From contig RDOF01000030.1 in NCBI GenBank assembly GCA_011365025.1, forward strand, positions 1 through 38,327: a stretch of DNA of 38,327 bases, read 5' to 3'. Shown here piece after piece: positions 7,893 to 17,048 of this stretch. Numbering within the stretch: position 1 is the stretch's first letter; each line of letters opens with the position of its first letter. A program made the position numbers and the translations under genes. The notes beneath the pieces are model-generated. The model had not been told where the DNA came from. It searched no databases and saw only the letters and a program-made list of their open reading frames with translations. This DNA is from Candidatus Thorarchaeota archaeon. GTDB lineage: Archaea; Asgardarchaeota; Thorarchaeia; Thorarchaeales; Thorarchaeaceae.

Positions 7893-10163
7893 ATGAAAAG
7901 AATTGCCGTGCTTTTTGCTGTCGTCTTGATGTTTATGCCTCTGGTTTCAGGTCATTCTCCTGTAGCAGTGGGTGGCGGTACAGAGAGAACAGCCTTAACT
8001 TCAGAGGCTGACCTCAACCGCGTTGAATGGAGGACGGACCTATTTTCGAATCCCGGATTTGAAGCTTGGTATGACGAATATAGACCCGCTGAGCTAGCGA
8101 CATATCGGACAGGTGAACACTATGCCAATTATGCATCTGCACCCTGGCCTGTAAATGAAGGACCACAGTCCTTTGTTGTGCAGGCGAGAACACCAGTCCC
8201 ATCATATGCATCAGAAGCTCTCTTGGTGAGAGGGTCATGGGGTTCGTGGAATAATCCGACGAACCTTACAATGAGTTTTGATTGGTACATTGATGAGCTG
8301 CCAAATCCAGTAGACGTGAACTACCTTAGGCTAGTTGTAGAATTCAGTTCACCGGGTATAAAATCAATTCACTACTACTTTAATAGTCAGGATACTTTGA
8401 GGGCGAACGGAACCTGGAACGCGTATATCTGGATTTCTGGTGACTTGCAGTCGTGGAATCACTTTGACAGAAATCTTACAGAGGACTACTTCGAGATTTG
8501 GGGAGAGTACCCAAACTACCAATTTCGCACATTCACATTTGAGCTTCATGCTGAAACGAGTAATTACTGTAGAGCGTTCTTTGATGATTTCTGGATTGTC
8601 AACAACACCGTGATAATTGGTGGAGATCTCCTAAACGGTAATTTCAATTCTCCATTTGGTCCGTGGAGAGTAGACCAAAACACCGACCTTGGCGAAATAA
8701 AAAGATGCACTGCCAGACAAGAGGGAGATTACAGCGCCAATCTCACAGTATCATCCAATGGGAATACGAGCTACGCGCGAGTCTATGACTATGATAGTCG
8801 AAAATCATCACCATCAAACCCAGATGCTCTCAGTTTCCAGTGGATGATTGATGATGCCAAATTGGCTGGAGAAGATACCTATGCGTATTTTGAAGTAAAC
8901 TGGAAAAATTCAACTGAGGATTCATATGTCATCCGCTATCCGCTTTTCTATATTGGAACAACATTCCCGGTGGGATCACCGGATGACTTGCTTATACTAC
9001 CAATGAACTTCAATGTAACGGGCCAATGGATTGTTTTTGAGCATAGTGTCTGGGATGATCTAGCTCCCGTGAACGATGAGGATTTCATAATTATTGATAG
9101 CATGGAATTTCATGTATATTCATCAAACCCCGGAGCTCGGCTAAGTTTACTAATTGACGACATATCCCACATAGGTGCTGCTCTCTGGGACATGGGGTAT
9201 GAGGATGAGTCTGATCTTGGTCAGCCCATTTGGGCCTGGGATTTGAGTTCGGACCCGGAGCCAACGTACACCTCTACTAGTGTGGCCCACACAGGCACAA
9301 GAGCAGCGAACATGACCATTGAGAATGGAAACTACCTTGAAGGCAGCAGATACTTTGGGTATCTTCCAGTAAACAACAAAACAGACATCTATCTGGACCT
9401 GTTTTGGAGGGTGGAAGATGCCAGCGAATTGGAAGAGGATATCTTGTATTTCGAGGTTAATTTCGCATCTGATGAATCACTTGGTTACATTCTCATGAAC
9501 TACTCTGATGCCTCGCAGGCGAATGGCTTTGACGAATTGATACTTGTACCCGGAAACAATGTAGTCGGAGAGTGGATTAACCTACAAAGGAACTTGTATT
9601 TTGATTTTGTAGATACATTCGGGTATGAGCCGGACACAACGCTTTATTCAATTAAGATGTATGCATGGGTAGACCTAGCAGGAAGAATGGAAATACTCTT
9701 TGACGATTTGTATCTCTATACCGATCCTGAACCGGGCATTTATAGTGTTAGTCGTACTGATGCAAATCCAGACATCGATACTCCACAGGAAATCACGGCA
9801 GAGATTTTGGAACCTAGCATTGACGAAGTAATTCTTTGGTACAACGTGAACAGCACGGGTTGGGTGGAAGTGGCAATGACTTCTGATTTGGAGGACGTAT
9901 TTTCTGCAACAATTCCGGGTCAGCCAAATAACACCGAAGTCCAATACTACGTTAGTGCATCCGATCTGTTTCTGCAGTCAAGCGAATCTGATGTTTACAC
10001 ATACATTGTCGTGGGATATATTACGCCAACTACAACCACACTTCCGCCACCATTCGACCCAGCAGTCCTTATTGTTGCGGTGGTAAGCATCGCAGTAGTA
10101 GGAGTCGTTATTGTTTATTTGCTAGTAGTAAAGCCAAAACAGCAGGCAGCAGGGCTTGGGTAA
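7893..10163 (+). CDS. Large secreted, membrane-anchored surface protein with tandem jelly-roll (CBM-like) domains
   Basis: About 756 residues. A signal peptide (MKRIAVLFAV..., about 20 residues) is followed by three repeats of a beta-sandwich unit. Each opens with a Pro-Gly/Asn-Phe type start (NPGFEAW, NGNFNSPFGPW, GYEDE) and ends with an acidic F/I-DD-hydrophobic strand (FFDDFWIVN, LIDDISHI, LFDDLYLY), the layout of carbohydrate-binding-type jelly rolls. An Ig-like region follows (about 640-715), then a short TTTT-Pro linker and one transmembrane helix (about 728-748) with a basic tail. Many N-x-S/T sites suggest N-glycosylation. ATG 7893 is chosen because GTGGGG (7881-7886) is then correctly spaced; GTG 7881 and ATG 7887 are alternatives. 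It is paralogous to the protein at 24535-27450. Ligand unknown. Confidence 0.8.
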   Translation: MKRIAVLFAVVLMFMPLVSGHSPVAVGGGTERTALTSEADLNRVEWRTDLFSNPGFEAWYDEYRPAELATYRTGEHYANYASAPWPVNEGPQSFVVQARTPVPSYASEALLVRGSWGSWNNPTNLTMSFDWYIDELPNPVDVNYLRLVVEFSSPGIKSIHYYFNSQDTLRANGTWNAYIWISGDLQSWNHFDRNLTEDYFEIWGEYPNYQFRTFTFELHAETSNYCRAFFDDFWIVNNTVIIGGDLLNGNFNSPFGPWRVDQNTDLGEIKRCTARQEGDYSANLTVSSNGNTSYARVYDYDSRKSSPSNPDALSFQWMIDDAKLAGEDTYAYFEVNWKNSTEDSYVIRYPLFYIGTTFPVGSPDDLLILPMNFNVTGQWIVFEHSVWDDLAPVNDEDFIIIDSMEFHVYSSNPGARLSLLIDDISHIGAALWDMGYEDESDLGQPIWAWDLSSDPEPTYTSTSVAHTGTRAANMTIENGNYLEGSRYFGYLPVNNKTDIYLDLFWRVEDASELEEDILYFEVNFASDESLGYILMNYSDASQANGFDELILVPGNNVVGEWINLQRNLYFDFVDTFGYEPDTTLYSIKMYAWVDLAGRMEILFDDLYLYTDPEPGIYSVSRTDANPDIDTPQEITAEILEPSIDEVILWYNVNSTGWVEVAMTSDLEDVFSATIPGQPNNTEVQYYVSASDLFLQSSESDVYTYIVVGYITPTTTTLPPPFDPAVLIVAVVSIAVVGVVIVYLLVVKPKQQAAGLG

Positions 10164-10228
10164 AAAGGGTAGAACGAAATCAAATGGCTTGTATCCAGTT
10201 GGTTTCCATTCTACCATTACCCTTTTTT
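10162..10228 (+). terminator. Inverted repeat with T6 tract after the surface-protein gene
   Basis: AAAAAGGGTA (10162-10171) can pair perfectly with TACCCTTTTT (10218-10227), which runs into six Ts. The loop is long (46 bases), so the T tract itself may be the active part. It starts at the stop codon of the surface-protein gene and precedes the hydrolase gene. Confidence 0.4.
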
Positions 10229-10263
10229 GAAGGCGATGCTCGTCAAGAGCACTGGTGAAAAGA

Positions 10264-11037
10264 ATGGAGATTTTGGAAACAGAAGGAACAAAGATTGCCT
10301 ATGAAATAAGCGGAAATCCGGATGGCCCGAAACTCATTCTAATACATGGCCTCTTCATCAATTCGGATTGCTGGCGAGAGCAGCTGCCATTCTTTGAACC
10401 TGAGTATCACATCCTTCGGTTTGATTTACATGGGCATGGAAGGTCGTTCATTCCTGGGAGAAGGTATACAATTCGCAACTATGTTAACGACATGGGACTA
10501 CTTCTTAATCATCTAGGCTGGCACGAAAGTCTCAATATAGTTGGACACTCATTAGGTGGAATGGTAGCACTAGTCTACTCGCTTGAGAATCCTAGTCGCA
10601 TATCTAAAATCGTGATTGCCAGTTCTTACTGCTTTGTAAGCAATGAGGCAATTACAGATGTTCTTGGCAGAGTCAAGAGCAATCCAGTACACAAGTTTGG
10701 ACTTGGAATTGGCAAGAGGGGGCTGAATCCGTACAACGCCGAAACAGCCGAATGGGTAGCAAAACAGATGAGCGACTTCATGACACAGAAGGATGCGCTA
10801 CTTGCCACTGCTGCATCAGCAGGTTTCAATATCTGTGAGAATCTTCGAGCGCTACAAATCCCGACACTTCTAATTGTTGGAGAAAAGGATATCACTACTC
10901 CAGTATGGGCATCTGAGATGTTGCATGAGTGGCTTCCCCAATCCGCCCTGATTATTTTGAAAGACGCAGGGCACCTTGTTATCCTCGACCACGCTGAGGA
11001 GTTCAATGCGAACGTAATCGAGTTCCTAAAGCAATAG
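10264..11037 (+). CDS. Alpha/beta-hydrolase fold protein
   Basis: About 257 residues. Oxyanion-hole motif HGLF (about 28-31), nucleophile elbow GHSLGG with Ser96, acid Asp209 in VGEKDITTP, and His237 in DAGHLVILDHAEEFN make a complete catalytic triad. A helical cap lies around residues 130-180. Family members include esterases, lactonases, haloperoxidase-like enzymes and dienelactone-type hydrolases, and the exact substrate cannot be inferred. ATG 10264 is favoured because GGTGA lies six bases upstream; GTG 10255 is the longer alternative. No signal peptide, so cytosolic. Confidence 0.85.
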   Translation: MEILETEGTKIAYEISGNPDGPKLILIHGLFINSDCWREQLPFFEPEYHILRFDLHGHGRSFIPGRRYTIRNYVNDMGLLLNHLGWHESLNIVGHSLGGMVALVYSLENPSRISKIVIASSYCFVSNEAITDVLGRVKSNPVHKFGLGIGKRGLNPYNAETAEWVAKQMSDFMTQKDALLATAASAGFNICENLRALQIPTLLIVGEKDITTPVWASEMLHEWLPQSALIILKDAGHLVILDHAEEFNANVIEFLKQ

Positions 11038-11120
11038 ACTCTAACCTGAACCTCATAGCAAGATCAGGACAGACACAACCAAGACTAATTAATGACGGAA
11101 AGGATATAGTCAGGAACCTT

Positions 11121-11130
11121 TCATATATTC
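11121..11130 (+). promoter_or_regulatory. TATA-like element ahead of the first PAS kinase
   Basis: TCATATATTC lies 50-60 bases before ATG 11179. An archaeal TATA box here would place the transcript start near 11150, giving a leader of about 30 bases. Supported by composition and distance only; no clear BRE was identified. Confidence 0.3.
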
Positions 11131-11178
11131 CAACAATCAAAGTGTGTATTTGAAAGATTTCAGGGATGCTACACCCAC

Positions 11179-13005
11179 ATGGAAGAAAGAATACCAAAGC
11201 AACGGAATCATCAGTTAGATTCCAAGATAGATTCCTACAGGTATTTCTTCGATGTCGCTCCAATAGCCATGGGCATTTCCGACCGAAACGGCGTGCTCAT
11301 TCATGCAAACCGGGCCCTCAGTGAGATGCTCGGATACACCGTCAAGCAGTTCATGGAGATGGGATTTCCAGGTCCGCTCATGGATGACAGTGTTGTCAAG
11401 AAGCTTGCGGCTGCGATTGGTGAGAAGGGTGAGATAACAGACTTGGATATCAAAATGAAGGCGGCCGATGGGAGGACGCTTGATGTTCAAGTGAATGTGA
11501 AGCCTGTGGAGATGAATGGCGAAACAAGGTATCTAGCATCGTTTCGCGATATGACAGAGCTTAAACAAGCCCAGGCGAGTTCAATCCTAAGCGAAAAGCG
11601 GTTCAAACAGACATTTGAATCGATACCGAACCCTGCATATATCTGGGAAAAGAAACCGGATGGGACAATAGTCCTATCGCTGATTAACGAAGCTATCAAG
11701 CGGATTTCAAAAGGAAGGATGGCTTCCATTGAAGGGCGAGGACTTGAGATTCTGGATAGCAACCCAGAGCTGCGGGATTGCGTTCTACAGGCATTCCATT
11801 CCGATGACCCAATCAGAAATGAAGCTCCAATCATTGTATCGGGAGAAGAGAGATGGTACATTTGGGAATTTGCCCGACCTATTGACAATATGGTGCTTAT
11901 GATTACCACAGATATCACCGAAAGAAGAAAAATGGAGAATGCATTAAGGAAAAGCGAGCAAGAGAAATCCATAATTCTGGACACCATGTCAGAACATGTT
12001 AATTATTATGGCAGCCCAGAAATGAGGATTGAATGGACGAATATTGTTGCGGCCCAATCTATTGGAAAGAAGCCAGATGAAATAATAGGAAAGCGATGCT
12101 ATGAGCTCTGGCATGGCTCCACGACGCCCTGTGCCGAATGTCCAGTAATTAGGGCAAATAATTCGAAGCAGATGGAAGAGGGGGAAATGGTCACACCCGA
12201 TGGCCGGATTTGGAATATTCGAGGGTATCCGGTTCTGGACGACAAGGACGACGTCGTTGGGCTAGTTGAGGTAACGAGAGAGATAACTGAGATGAAGAAA
12301 GCAGAACAGGAGCTTCGGCAAGCTTGGGGCAGAGCAAAATTCTTCACAGACCTTCTCTCTCATGACTTGAACAACATTCATCAGGGTATTATGACTGCCC
12401 TCGAAATTGTTCTTCTGAATCCCAATCTCCCATCTTCGATTAGCCTCCAAATAGAAACAGCAATGGAGCAGGTAAAAAGAGGCGTGAAGCTCATTACAAA
12501 TGTGAGGAAATTCTCTGAGATTGACTCAATTCCGGGGGCTCTCACCCCCACCGATCCATATACAGTTTTGCAGGCTGCAATAGAAACTGTTAGACTAGCC
12601 TTTCCAAACAAGAACCTAATTCTGAAGACGAATCTCAAAGCAAGGGATTTCGAAATCCTTGCGGACGACTTCGCCTTTGAGCTGTTTTACAACCTTGCGC
12701 ATAATATAATGAAGCATACCAGAAAGAATGATGTCATCTTAGATCTTCAAGCTAAACCGATTGCAGACGGCAAATTCTTGGAGATGGCATTCATGGACCA
12801 CGGGCCAGGCTTTAGTCAAACTCTAAAGAAACAGGTGCTTGATAGAATCGAAATGGGTGGTGGGCCAGGATCGGGAATTGGGCTTACTCTGGTTGGGCGC
12901 ATCACCAGAAGATATGGAGGAGGAATTTCAATCGAAGATAGAGTTCCGGGCGATCGAACGCAAGGGTCACGAGTTGTTGTGACCTTGCCTTTGGTGAAGA
13001 ACTAG
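11179..13005 (+). CDS. Cytosolic PAS-domain sensor histidine kinase
   Basis: 608 residues, no membrane segment. PAS 1 covers about 18-132 (ends RDMTELKQA), PAS 2 about 138-255 (ends TTDITERRKM) and PAS 3 about 260-378 (ends TREITEMKKA). PAS 3 includes CYELWHGSTTPCAECPV, a Cys-rich motif frequent in archaeal PAS kinases. The kinase core follows: H-box LLSHDLNN with likely phosphoacceptor His395, N-box NLAHNIMKH, G1 DHGPGF and G2 GSGIGLTLV near the C-terminus. It would autophosphorylate on His using ATP in response to a cytosolic signal bound or sensed by PAS. No response regulator is encoded nearby, so the partner is unknown. Confidence 0.9.
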   Translation: MEERIPKQRNHQLDSKIDSYRYFFDVAPIAMGISDRNGVLIHANRALSEMLGYTVKQFMEMGFPGPLMDDSVVKKLAAAIGEKGEITDLDIKMKAADGRTLDVQVNVKPVEMNGETRYLASFRDMTELKQAQASSILSEKRFKQTFESIPNPAYIWEKKPDGTIVLSLINEAIKRISKGRMASIEGRGLEILDSNPELRDCVLQAFHSDDPIRNEAPIIVSGEERWYIWEFARPIDNMVLMITTDITERRKMENALRKSEQEKSIILDTMSEHVNYYGSPEMRIEWTNIVAAQSIGKKPDEIIGKRCYELWHGSTTPCAECPVIRANNSKQMEEGEMVTPDGRIWNIRGYPVLDDKDDVVGLVEVTREITEMKKAEQELRQAWGRAKFFTDLLSHDLNNIHQGIMTALEIVLLNPNLPSSISLQIETAMEQVKRGVKLITNVRKFSEIDSIPGALTPTDPYTVLQAAIETVRLAFPNKNLILKTNLKARDFEILADDFAFELFYNLAHNIMKHTRKNDVILDLQAKPIADGKFLEMAFMDHGPGFSQTLKKQVLDRIEMGGGPGSGIGLTLVGRITRRYGGGISIEDRVPGDRTQGSRVVVTLPLVKN

Positions 13006-13015
13006 AAGCTCCGGG

Positions 13016-13441
13016 TTAATCTTCCATTCTCATGAGAGTGACCAAGGCATGTCCCTCAAGCACAGTTCTTTCATTTTGATTAATGCAAGTTGTTCGGATC
13101 TTGATATGCTGAGTATCAGCGTCTTTTTCGACGACCTCGATTTTCGCTGTTATCGTGTCTCCAATCCTCACGGGTCTCTTGAACTCCATTTCCTGTTTCA
13201 AGTAGATAGTCCCAGGACCTGGCAGCTGCATTCCAATGGCAGTACTGATGAATGAAGCTGTGAGAATCCCATGAGCGATTCTTCCCTTGAATAGGGTGGT
13301 CTTGGCCCATTCATCATCAAAATGAAGGGGATTATAGTCACCACTCAAATCTCCGAACGTTTGGATATCACCTTCAGTGATTACATGAGTCACCTCGGCT
13401 TTTTGCCCGATTGAAATATCATCGAATTTTGTTACTTTCAA
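13016..13441 (-). CDS. MaoC-like (hotdog-fold) (R)-specific enoyl-CoA/acyl hydratase
   Basis: 141 residues, a single hotdog domain. The hydratase motif is intact: GDYNPLHFD, with catalytic Asp35 and His40, followed by RIAHGILT. Such enzymes hydrate trans-2-enoyl-CoA to the (R)-3-hydroxyacyl form, or dehydrate in the other direction, in fatty-acid or polyhydroxyalkanoate metabolism. The start is TTG 13441, fused to the stop of the upstream KAS III-like gene as TTGA, so the two are translationally coupled and probably act on the same acyl chain. Confidence in the fold is high, but the direction of the reaction is unknown. Confidence 0.88.
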   Translation of the reverse strand: MKVTKFDDISIGQKAEVTHVITEGDIQTFGDLSGDYNPLHFDDEWAKTTLFKGRIAHGILTASFISTAIGMQLPGPGTIYLKQEMEFKRPVRIGDTITAKIEVVEKDADTQHIKIRTTCINQNERTVLEGHALVTLMRMED

Positions 13442-14481
13442 GGAATATCACCAGTTCCACCTATTGGTCCCCATTTTATCGTTAGTGCATTCCAAGCCCA
13501 ACCAATTCCGGCAGCCGTTAGGACAACAATGTCGCCGTCATTGATTTTGCCAGATTTGAGTCCTTCTTCGAGAGAAACAACCGCATCGTTTTGTCCCATA
13601 TGCCCCCACTCTTCAAAATATGTTGACTGCATGTAGGGGTCCAATCCAAGCTCCTTGGCTACATACTCAAAGGCACTTCTTTTCATTTTGATAAGCCCAA
13701 GATAGTCGATGTCACTTCTTGAGTATCCACTCTTCTCAAGGGATTCATCCACGACTCTAAGAAAATTCAGCATTGACAAACGGTCCAGTCGATCCTTTAG
13801 TCCGTCGGGATTGATGACATCCAAGTAGTTCAGACGTTTCTCAATAGCTTCACAAGTGACTGGCATCACCGTCCCTCCAGCAGGAACATAGACATCCTCG
13901 GAGAAACTGCCATCGGAAATTACACTTCCTTCTAGGACCAGATTTCTGTCATATTCAGCCTGCAGAATCATGGCGACACCACTAGCCGCAAGGTCATGCA
14001 TGAAGCGTGTTCTGATGTTGGTGTAGTCGATTAAATCACAGTTTCTGTATCCGCTGCTGATTAGCACTCTCTTGTACCCATGAGTCGCCATTAGGGATTT
14101 TGCCAGTAGCATTCCGACAATGAAAGTGCCGCATCGCTGGTTGATGTCAAAAGCCCATGCTTTTGATGCTCCGACCTCATTCTGGAATTTTATGGCATAG
14201 GTTTGCATGGGATGCTCGCAGTGAACCTCACCGGCCCAAATAACAAGGTCAATGTCAGTTGCCGGATCAATGTTAGCCCTATCAATTGCCACTTGCGCAG
14301 CCTTGACACCCATGGCAACGGTATGGTCATCGGGTTCAGGAATAGCTTTACTTGTTAACCCCATCTTTGATACAAGAATGTCAACAGGTGTGCCGGATTG
14401 CGATGAAATGTATTCCGCGGTATGTCGCGCGCTGGGTATATACACACCTATTGACTCTATTCCAATTCTTGAATCGGTCAT
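13438..14481 (-). CDS. Ketoacyl-ACP synthase III/HMG-CoA-synthase-like thiolase-fold enzyme
   Basis: 347 residues with the duplicated thiolase fold. The catalytic cysteine is Cys117 in FDINQRCGTFIVGM. The C-terminal half has GHMGQNDAVVSLEEGL (292-307), at the place of the usual GNTSAAS-type Asn loop (Asn298). The typical His of KAS III (xPHQAN) is not where expected; that stretch reads DYLGLIKMKR (about 259-268). The family condenses acyl-CoA thioesters by Claisen chemistry; archaeal members act in the mevalonate pathway, lipid, or polyketide-like reactions. Start ATG 14481 with GGGAGG ten bases upstream. Coupled to the MaoC gene. The missing His suggests a variant mechanism or decarboxylation-independent role. 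Confidence 0.8.
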   Translation of the reverse strand: MTDSRIGIESIGVYIPSARHTAEYISSQSGTPVDILVSKMGLTSKAIPEPDDHTVAMGVKAAQVAIDRANIDPATDIDLVIWAGEVHCEHPMQTYAIKFQNEVGASKAWAFDINQRCGTFIVGMLLAKSLMATHGYKRVLISSGYRNCDLIDYTNIRTRFMHDLAASGVAMILQAEYDRNLVLEGSVISDGSFSEDVYVPAGGTVMPVTCEAIEKRLNYLDVINPDGLKDRLDRLSMLNFLRVVDESLEKSGYSRSDIDYLGLIKMKRSAFEYVAKELGLDPYMQSTYFEEWGHMGQNDAVVSLEEGLKSGKINDGDIVVLTAAGIGWAWNALTIKWGPIGGTGDIP

Positions 14482-14672
14482 AATCTTAGAGCCTCCCAGT
14501 ATTATCGTAGAATGGAAAAGAAAAAGCCCAAAATGATAAGTCTACCGAAACATATCAGAAACTAGGTCAACTAAATCCTATATCGAATATCACCAACTCT
14601 CCAGCGATTCCATTCAGGAAGACATTTCGCCCCATCATTTTCATATCCGAGAGTTCAAATTGCAGCGTCGTA

Positions 14673-16964
14673 TCAAAACTCACTTTCCTCTAAGGAGGGC
14701 AACAATACGGTGAATTCAGTTGCACCAACGATATCCTCAGCTGCACGAAGCATGAGTCTTCCATCAAAAGAGGTAACAATCAAACGCGCAACAAGCATAC
14801 CGAGTATTGTCCCACTATATCCATCACTATCCATTCGAGATTGCTCCATAATCCGCTCATATCCAGTCCATTCGCCCGGAACAATAAGTGTTGCTTTCCA
14901 CCATGTTTTCCCGCCAAGATCCTCCCTAGAGATAGTGACTTCAATGCGGTTCTTCTTATGCGGCTGCTGAATAGCAAGCATAAGTATGTTGATGAACGCA
15001 TGTTTCAGCAATTTATCTCCCAAAACAGGTGCATGGTTTGTTTCAGGCATGTATTGGAATTCGATTGCCTCACTTCCAATTCCTTCCATAACTTCATCAA
15101 GCGCGTCTACAACGATTGAGACAAGATTAATTGGTTTCAACTTGGCTGGAGTAATCTCCTCAGTCTGCCCCATCAGGCGAACATTAGCAATTAATTGGTC
15201 GGCAAGAGAAACGACCTTTTTCGCTTCTTTGGATAACTCATGCCTTCGTCCAGTATCGAACATGTCATCTCCCATCAATTCCAGGGATGTAAGGAGCATT
15301 TGATGATAATTGCTCACATCATGCATCAGCAAATCTGCGTAGAGTCGAGCGCGCATATGAGACTCCTCCGTTTCTTGAAGGGCGCGGATGTACAGAAGCC
15401 CTAGAAGTGCGGGACCAACAAGTAGACCAATGAAGACCATGAGCTGAGAAATCCACCATCCCGCACTCCAATTCATGTAGTAACTTTTCAGAATATTCGG
15501 CACAATCCAAACGGAGAGATACAGCAGCATCGATATCTCTATAGTTGCACGTCCACGCGCGTGCTCTGAGTAGGCAAAGAATTTCGAGAGCAAGAAGAGG
15601 AGAACCAACAGGTTTGTTCCGAAAAGCATTGCATTACCAATTTGCGAGTTCACTAGTCCGGGATTGATTTCCAGTATTAGGATATTGGTCACTTCGCCAA
15701 CAAGAATCAGGCTCCCCAGTGCAACAACACTCGCCAGAACGCGCTTGGGAGAAGGACCATTCATATCTGCCGACTCTGTTGCGGGGACCAGCCAAGTGTA
15801 GAGCAGAATAGCAAGAGTGATTATACTGCCCACAAGATACGATACAATTGGTTCGCCCGTTGTAACAACATTCCGGAATGCCTCAACTAGTATTGCAGAA
15901 ATGGCCACAAATGTCCAGACAGCATAAAGCATCGCAAGGGGAAATAGACTCCTAGTCGGTTTCCTTCTGGAGTAGTTGTAAAGAAGAATAGCAATCATAC
16001 CCGAGAGAAAACTTGCTCCAAGGTGGATTATCCCAAAAGCTATGATGTTGGATGGATTCACCTCTACAACCAAGAGAGCAGCTTCAACTGAGATTGTTAT
16101 TGTGAGTGGTAGATATGTGAATATTGAGAAACCCAGAATAAGCAAATATGATAATGCTCGACTGAAGCCAGCACGTCTAAGATACGGAATTGCCAGAGAT
16201 AGGCCGTACAGTAGTAGTGCTGCAACCTGAAGGTTTTCTGCATAAATCCACACATCTGGGACTGATGTGATACTTACCAAGAACAAAACGAGCGAAACTG
16301 CAGTAAGGAGCGTGGCGCTTCCAAAGTACCCTTGATCGATTGAGAAAGAATTGATTCTGCGGAGAAGTGAGATAACGGTTAGAATTGAGAAGACTCCTGT
16401 TCCAAGAATCCCAGAAAATACGCCAGCTACAATGATTGCTTCTTGGCTGGCAATGGAAAATAGAAGGAACCAACCTGCAGCATAAACAATCAACGGAATG
16501 CCAATCAGTAGCAGCATACCCAGTATTGTACAGCGTGAGCTGCATTTCTTATTGGAAAGTCTTGGAAGAAACGCTATGGCTAGGATGAGTCCGGTTAGAC
16601 TCGTATCAAGAATGTCCATCGACTGATTAGCTAGTGGCATTCCAGAAGTGATGTCCATGTATCCTCCAATATAACCAATTGCAGCTGCTATATTCACAAG
16701 TACAACAAAAAGAAATGCACCGGCAAGAGCAATTAAAGATGGATTGGCCCGCTTTCGAATTAGCTGAAGGCAGACTGCGGCAGGAATGCAGGGCCAAAAA
16801 GAATGAAGTGAATGAACACCAATACGTGTAGCAGTAGAGAGCGATACAATTCCAGCTCCTCCAATCGCCAAAATCGAAGCAATTATGGCCAGTGGGACGA
16901 ATACAACTACCTTCAGCAAGGATCGTCTTAGGCTTTTCAATAGAATTCTGCTCCACGATGCCAA
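14673..16964 (-). CDS. Polytopic membrane sensor histidine kinase
   Basis: 763 residues. The first roughly 515 residues hold about fourteen transmembrane helices with short loops and no recognisable extracellular sensor domain. The cytosolic C-terminus is a histidine kinase: H-box LLMHDVSNYHQMLL with likely phosphoacceptor His548, a dimerisation helix pair, and an ATPase region with the N-box (KHAFINILMLAIQ). The G-boxes are weak: the usual DxGxG is not obvious, and the end reads SGTILGMLVARLIV, so ATP binding may be degenerate. A membrane state or lipid-linked signal is a possible input, by inference. It is the middle one of three kinases within 10 kb. The stop lies near a 190-base gap before the KAS III-like gene. 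Confidence 0.8.
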   Translation of the reverse strand: MASWSRILLKSLRRSLLKVVVFVPLAIIASILAIGGAGIVSLSTATRIGVHSLHSFWPCIPAAVCLQLIRKRANPSLIALAGAFLFVVLVNIAAAIGYIGGYMDITSGMPLANQSMDILDTSLTGLILAIAFLPRLSNKKCSSRCTILGMLLLIGIPLIVYAAGWFLLFSIASQEAIIVAGVFSGILGTGVFSILTVISLLRRINSFSIDQGYFGSATLLTAVSLVLFLVSITSVPDVWIYAENLQVAALLLYGLSLAIPYLRRAGFSRALSYLLILGFSIFTYLPLTITISVEAALLVVEVNPSNIIAFGIIHLGASFLSGMIAILLYNYSRRKPTRSLFPLAMLYAVWTFVAISAILVEAFRNVVTTGEPIVSYLVGSIITLAILLYTWLVPATESADMNGPSPKRVLASVVALGSLILVGEVTNILILEINPGLVNSQIGNAMLFGTNLLVLLFLLSKFFAYSEHARGRATIEISMLLYLSVWIVPNILKSYYMNWSAGWWISQLMVFIGLLVGPALLGLLYIRALQETEESHMRARLYADLLMHDVSNYHQMLLTSLELMGDDMFDTGRRHELSKEAKKVVSLADQLIANVRLMGQTEEITPAKLKPINLVSIVVDALDEVMEGIGSEAIEFQYMPETNHAPVLGDKLLKHAFINILMLAIQQPHKKNRIEVTISREDLGGKTWWKATLIVPGEWTGYERIMEQSRMDSDGYSGTILGMLVARLIVTSFDGRLMLRAAEDIVGATEFTVLLPSLEESEF

Positions 16965-17048
16965 TTGGTGCTGACTTCATTCTCGACAATTTGATGGTGA
17001 AAAGGGTTTCTTGCTTGTAGATACTCGCTAGACTTTGGTTAACATTGG

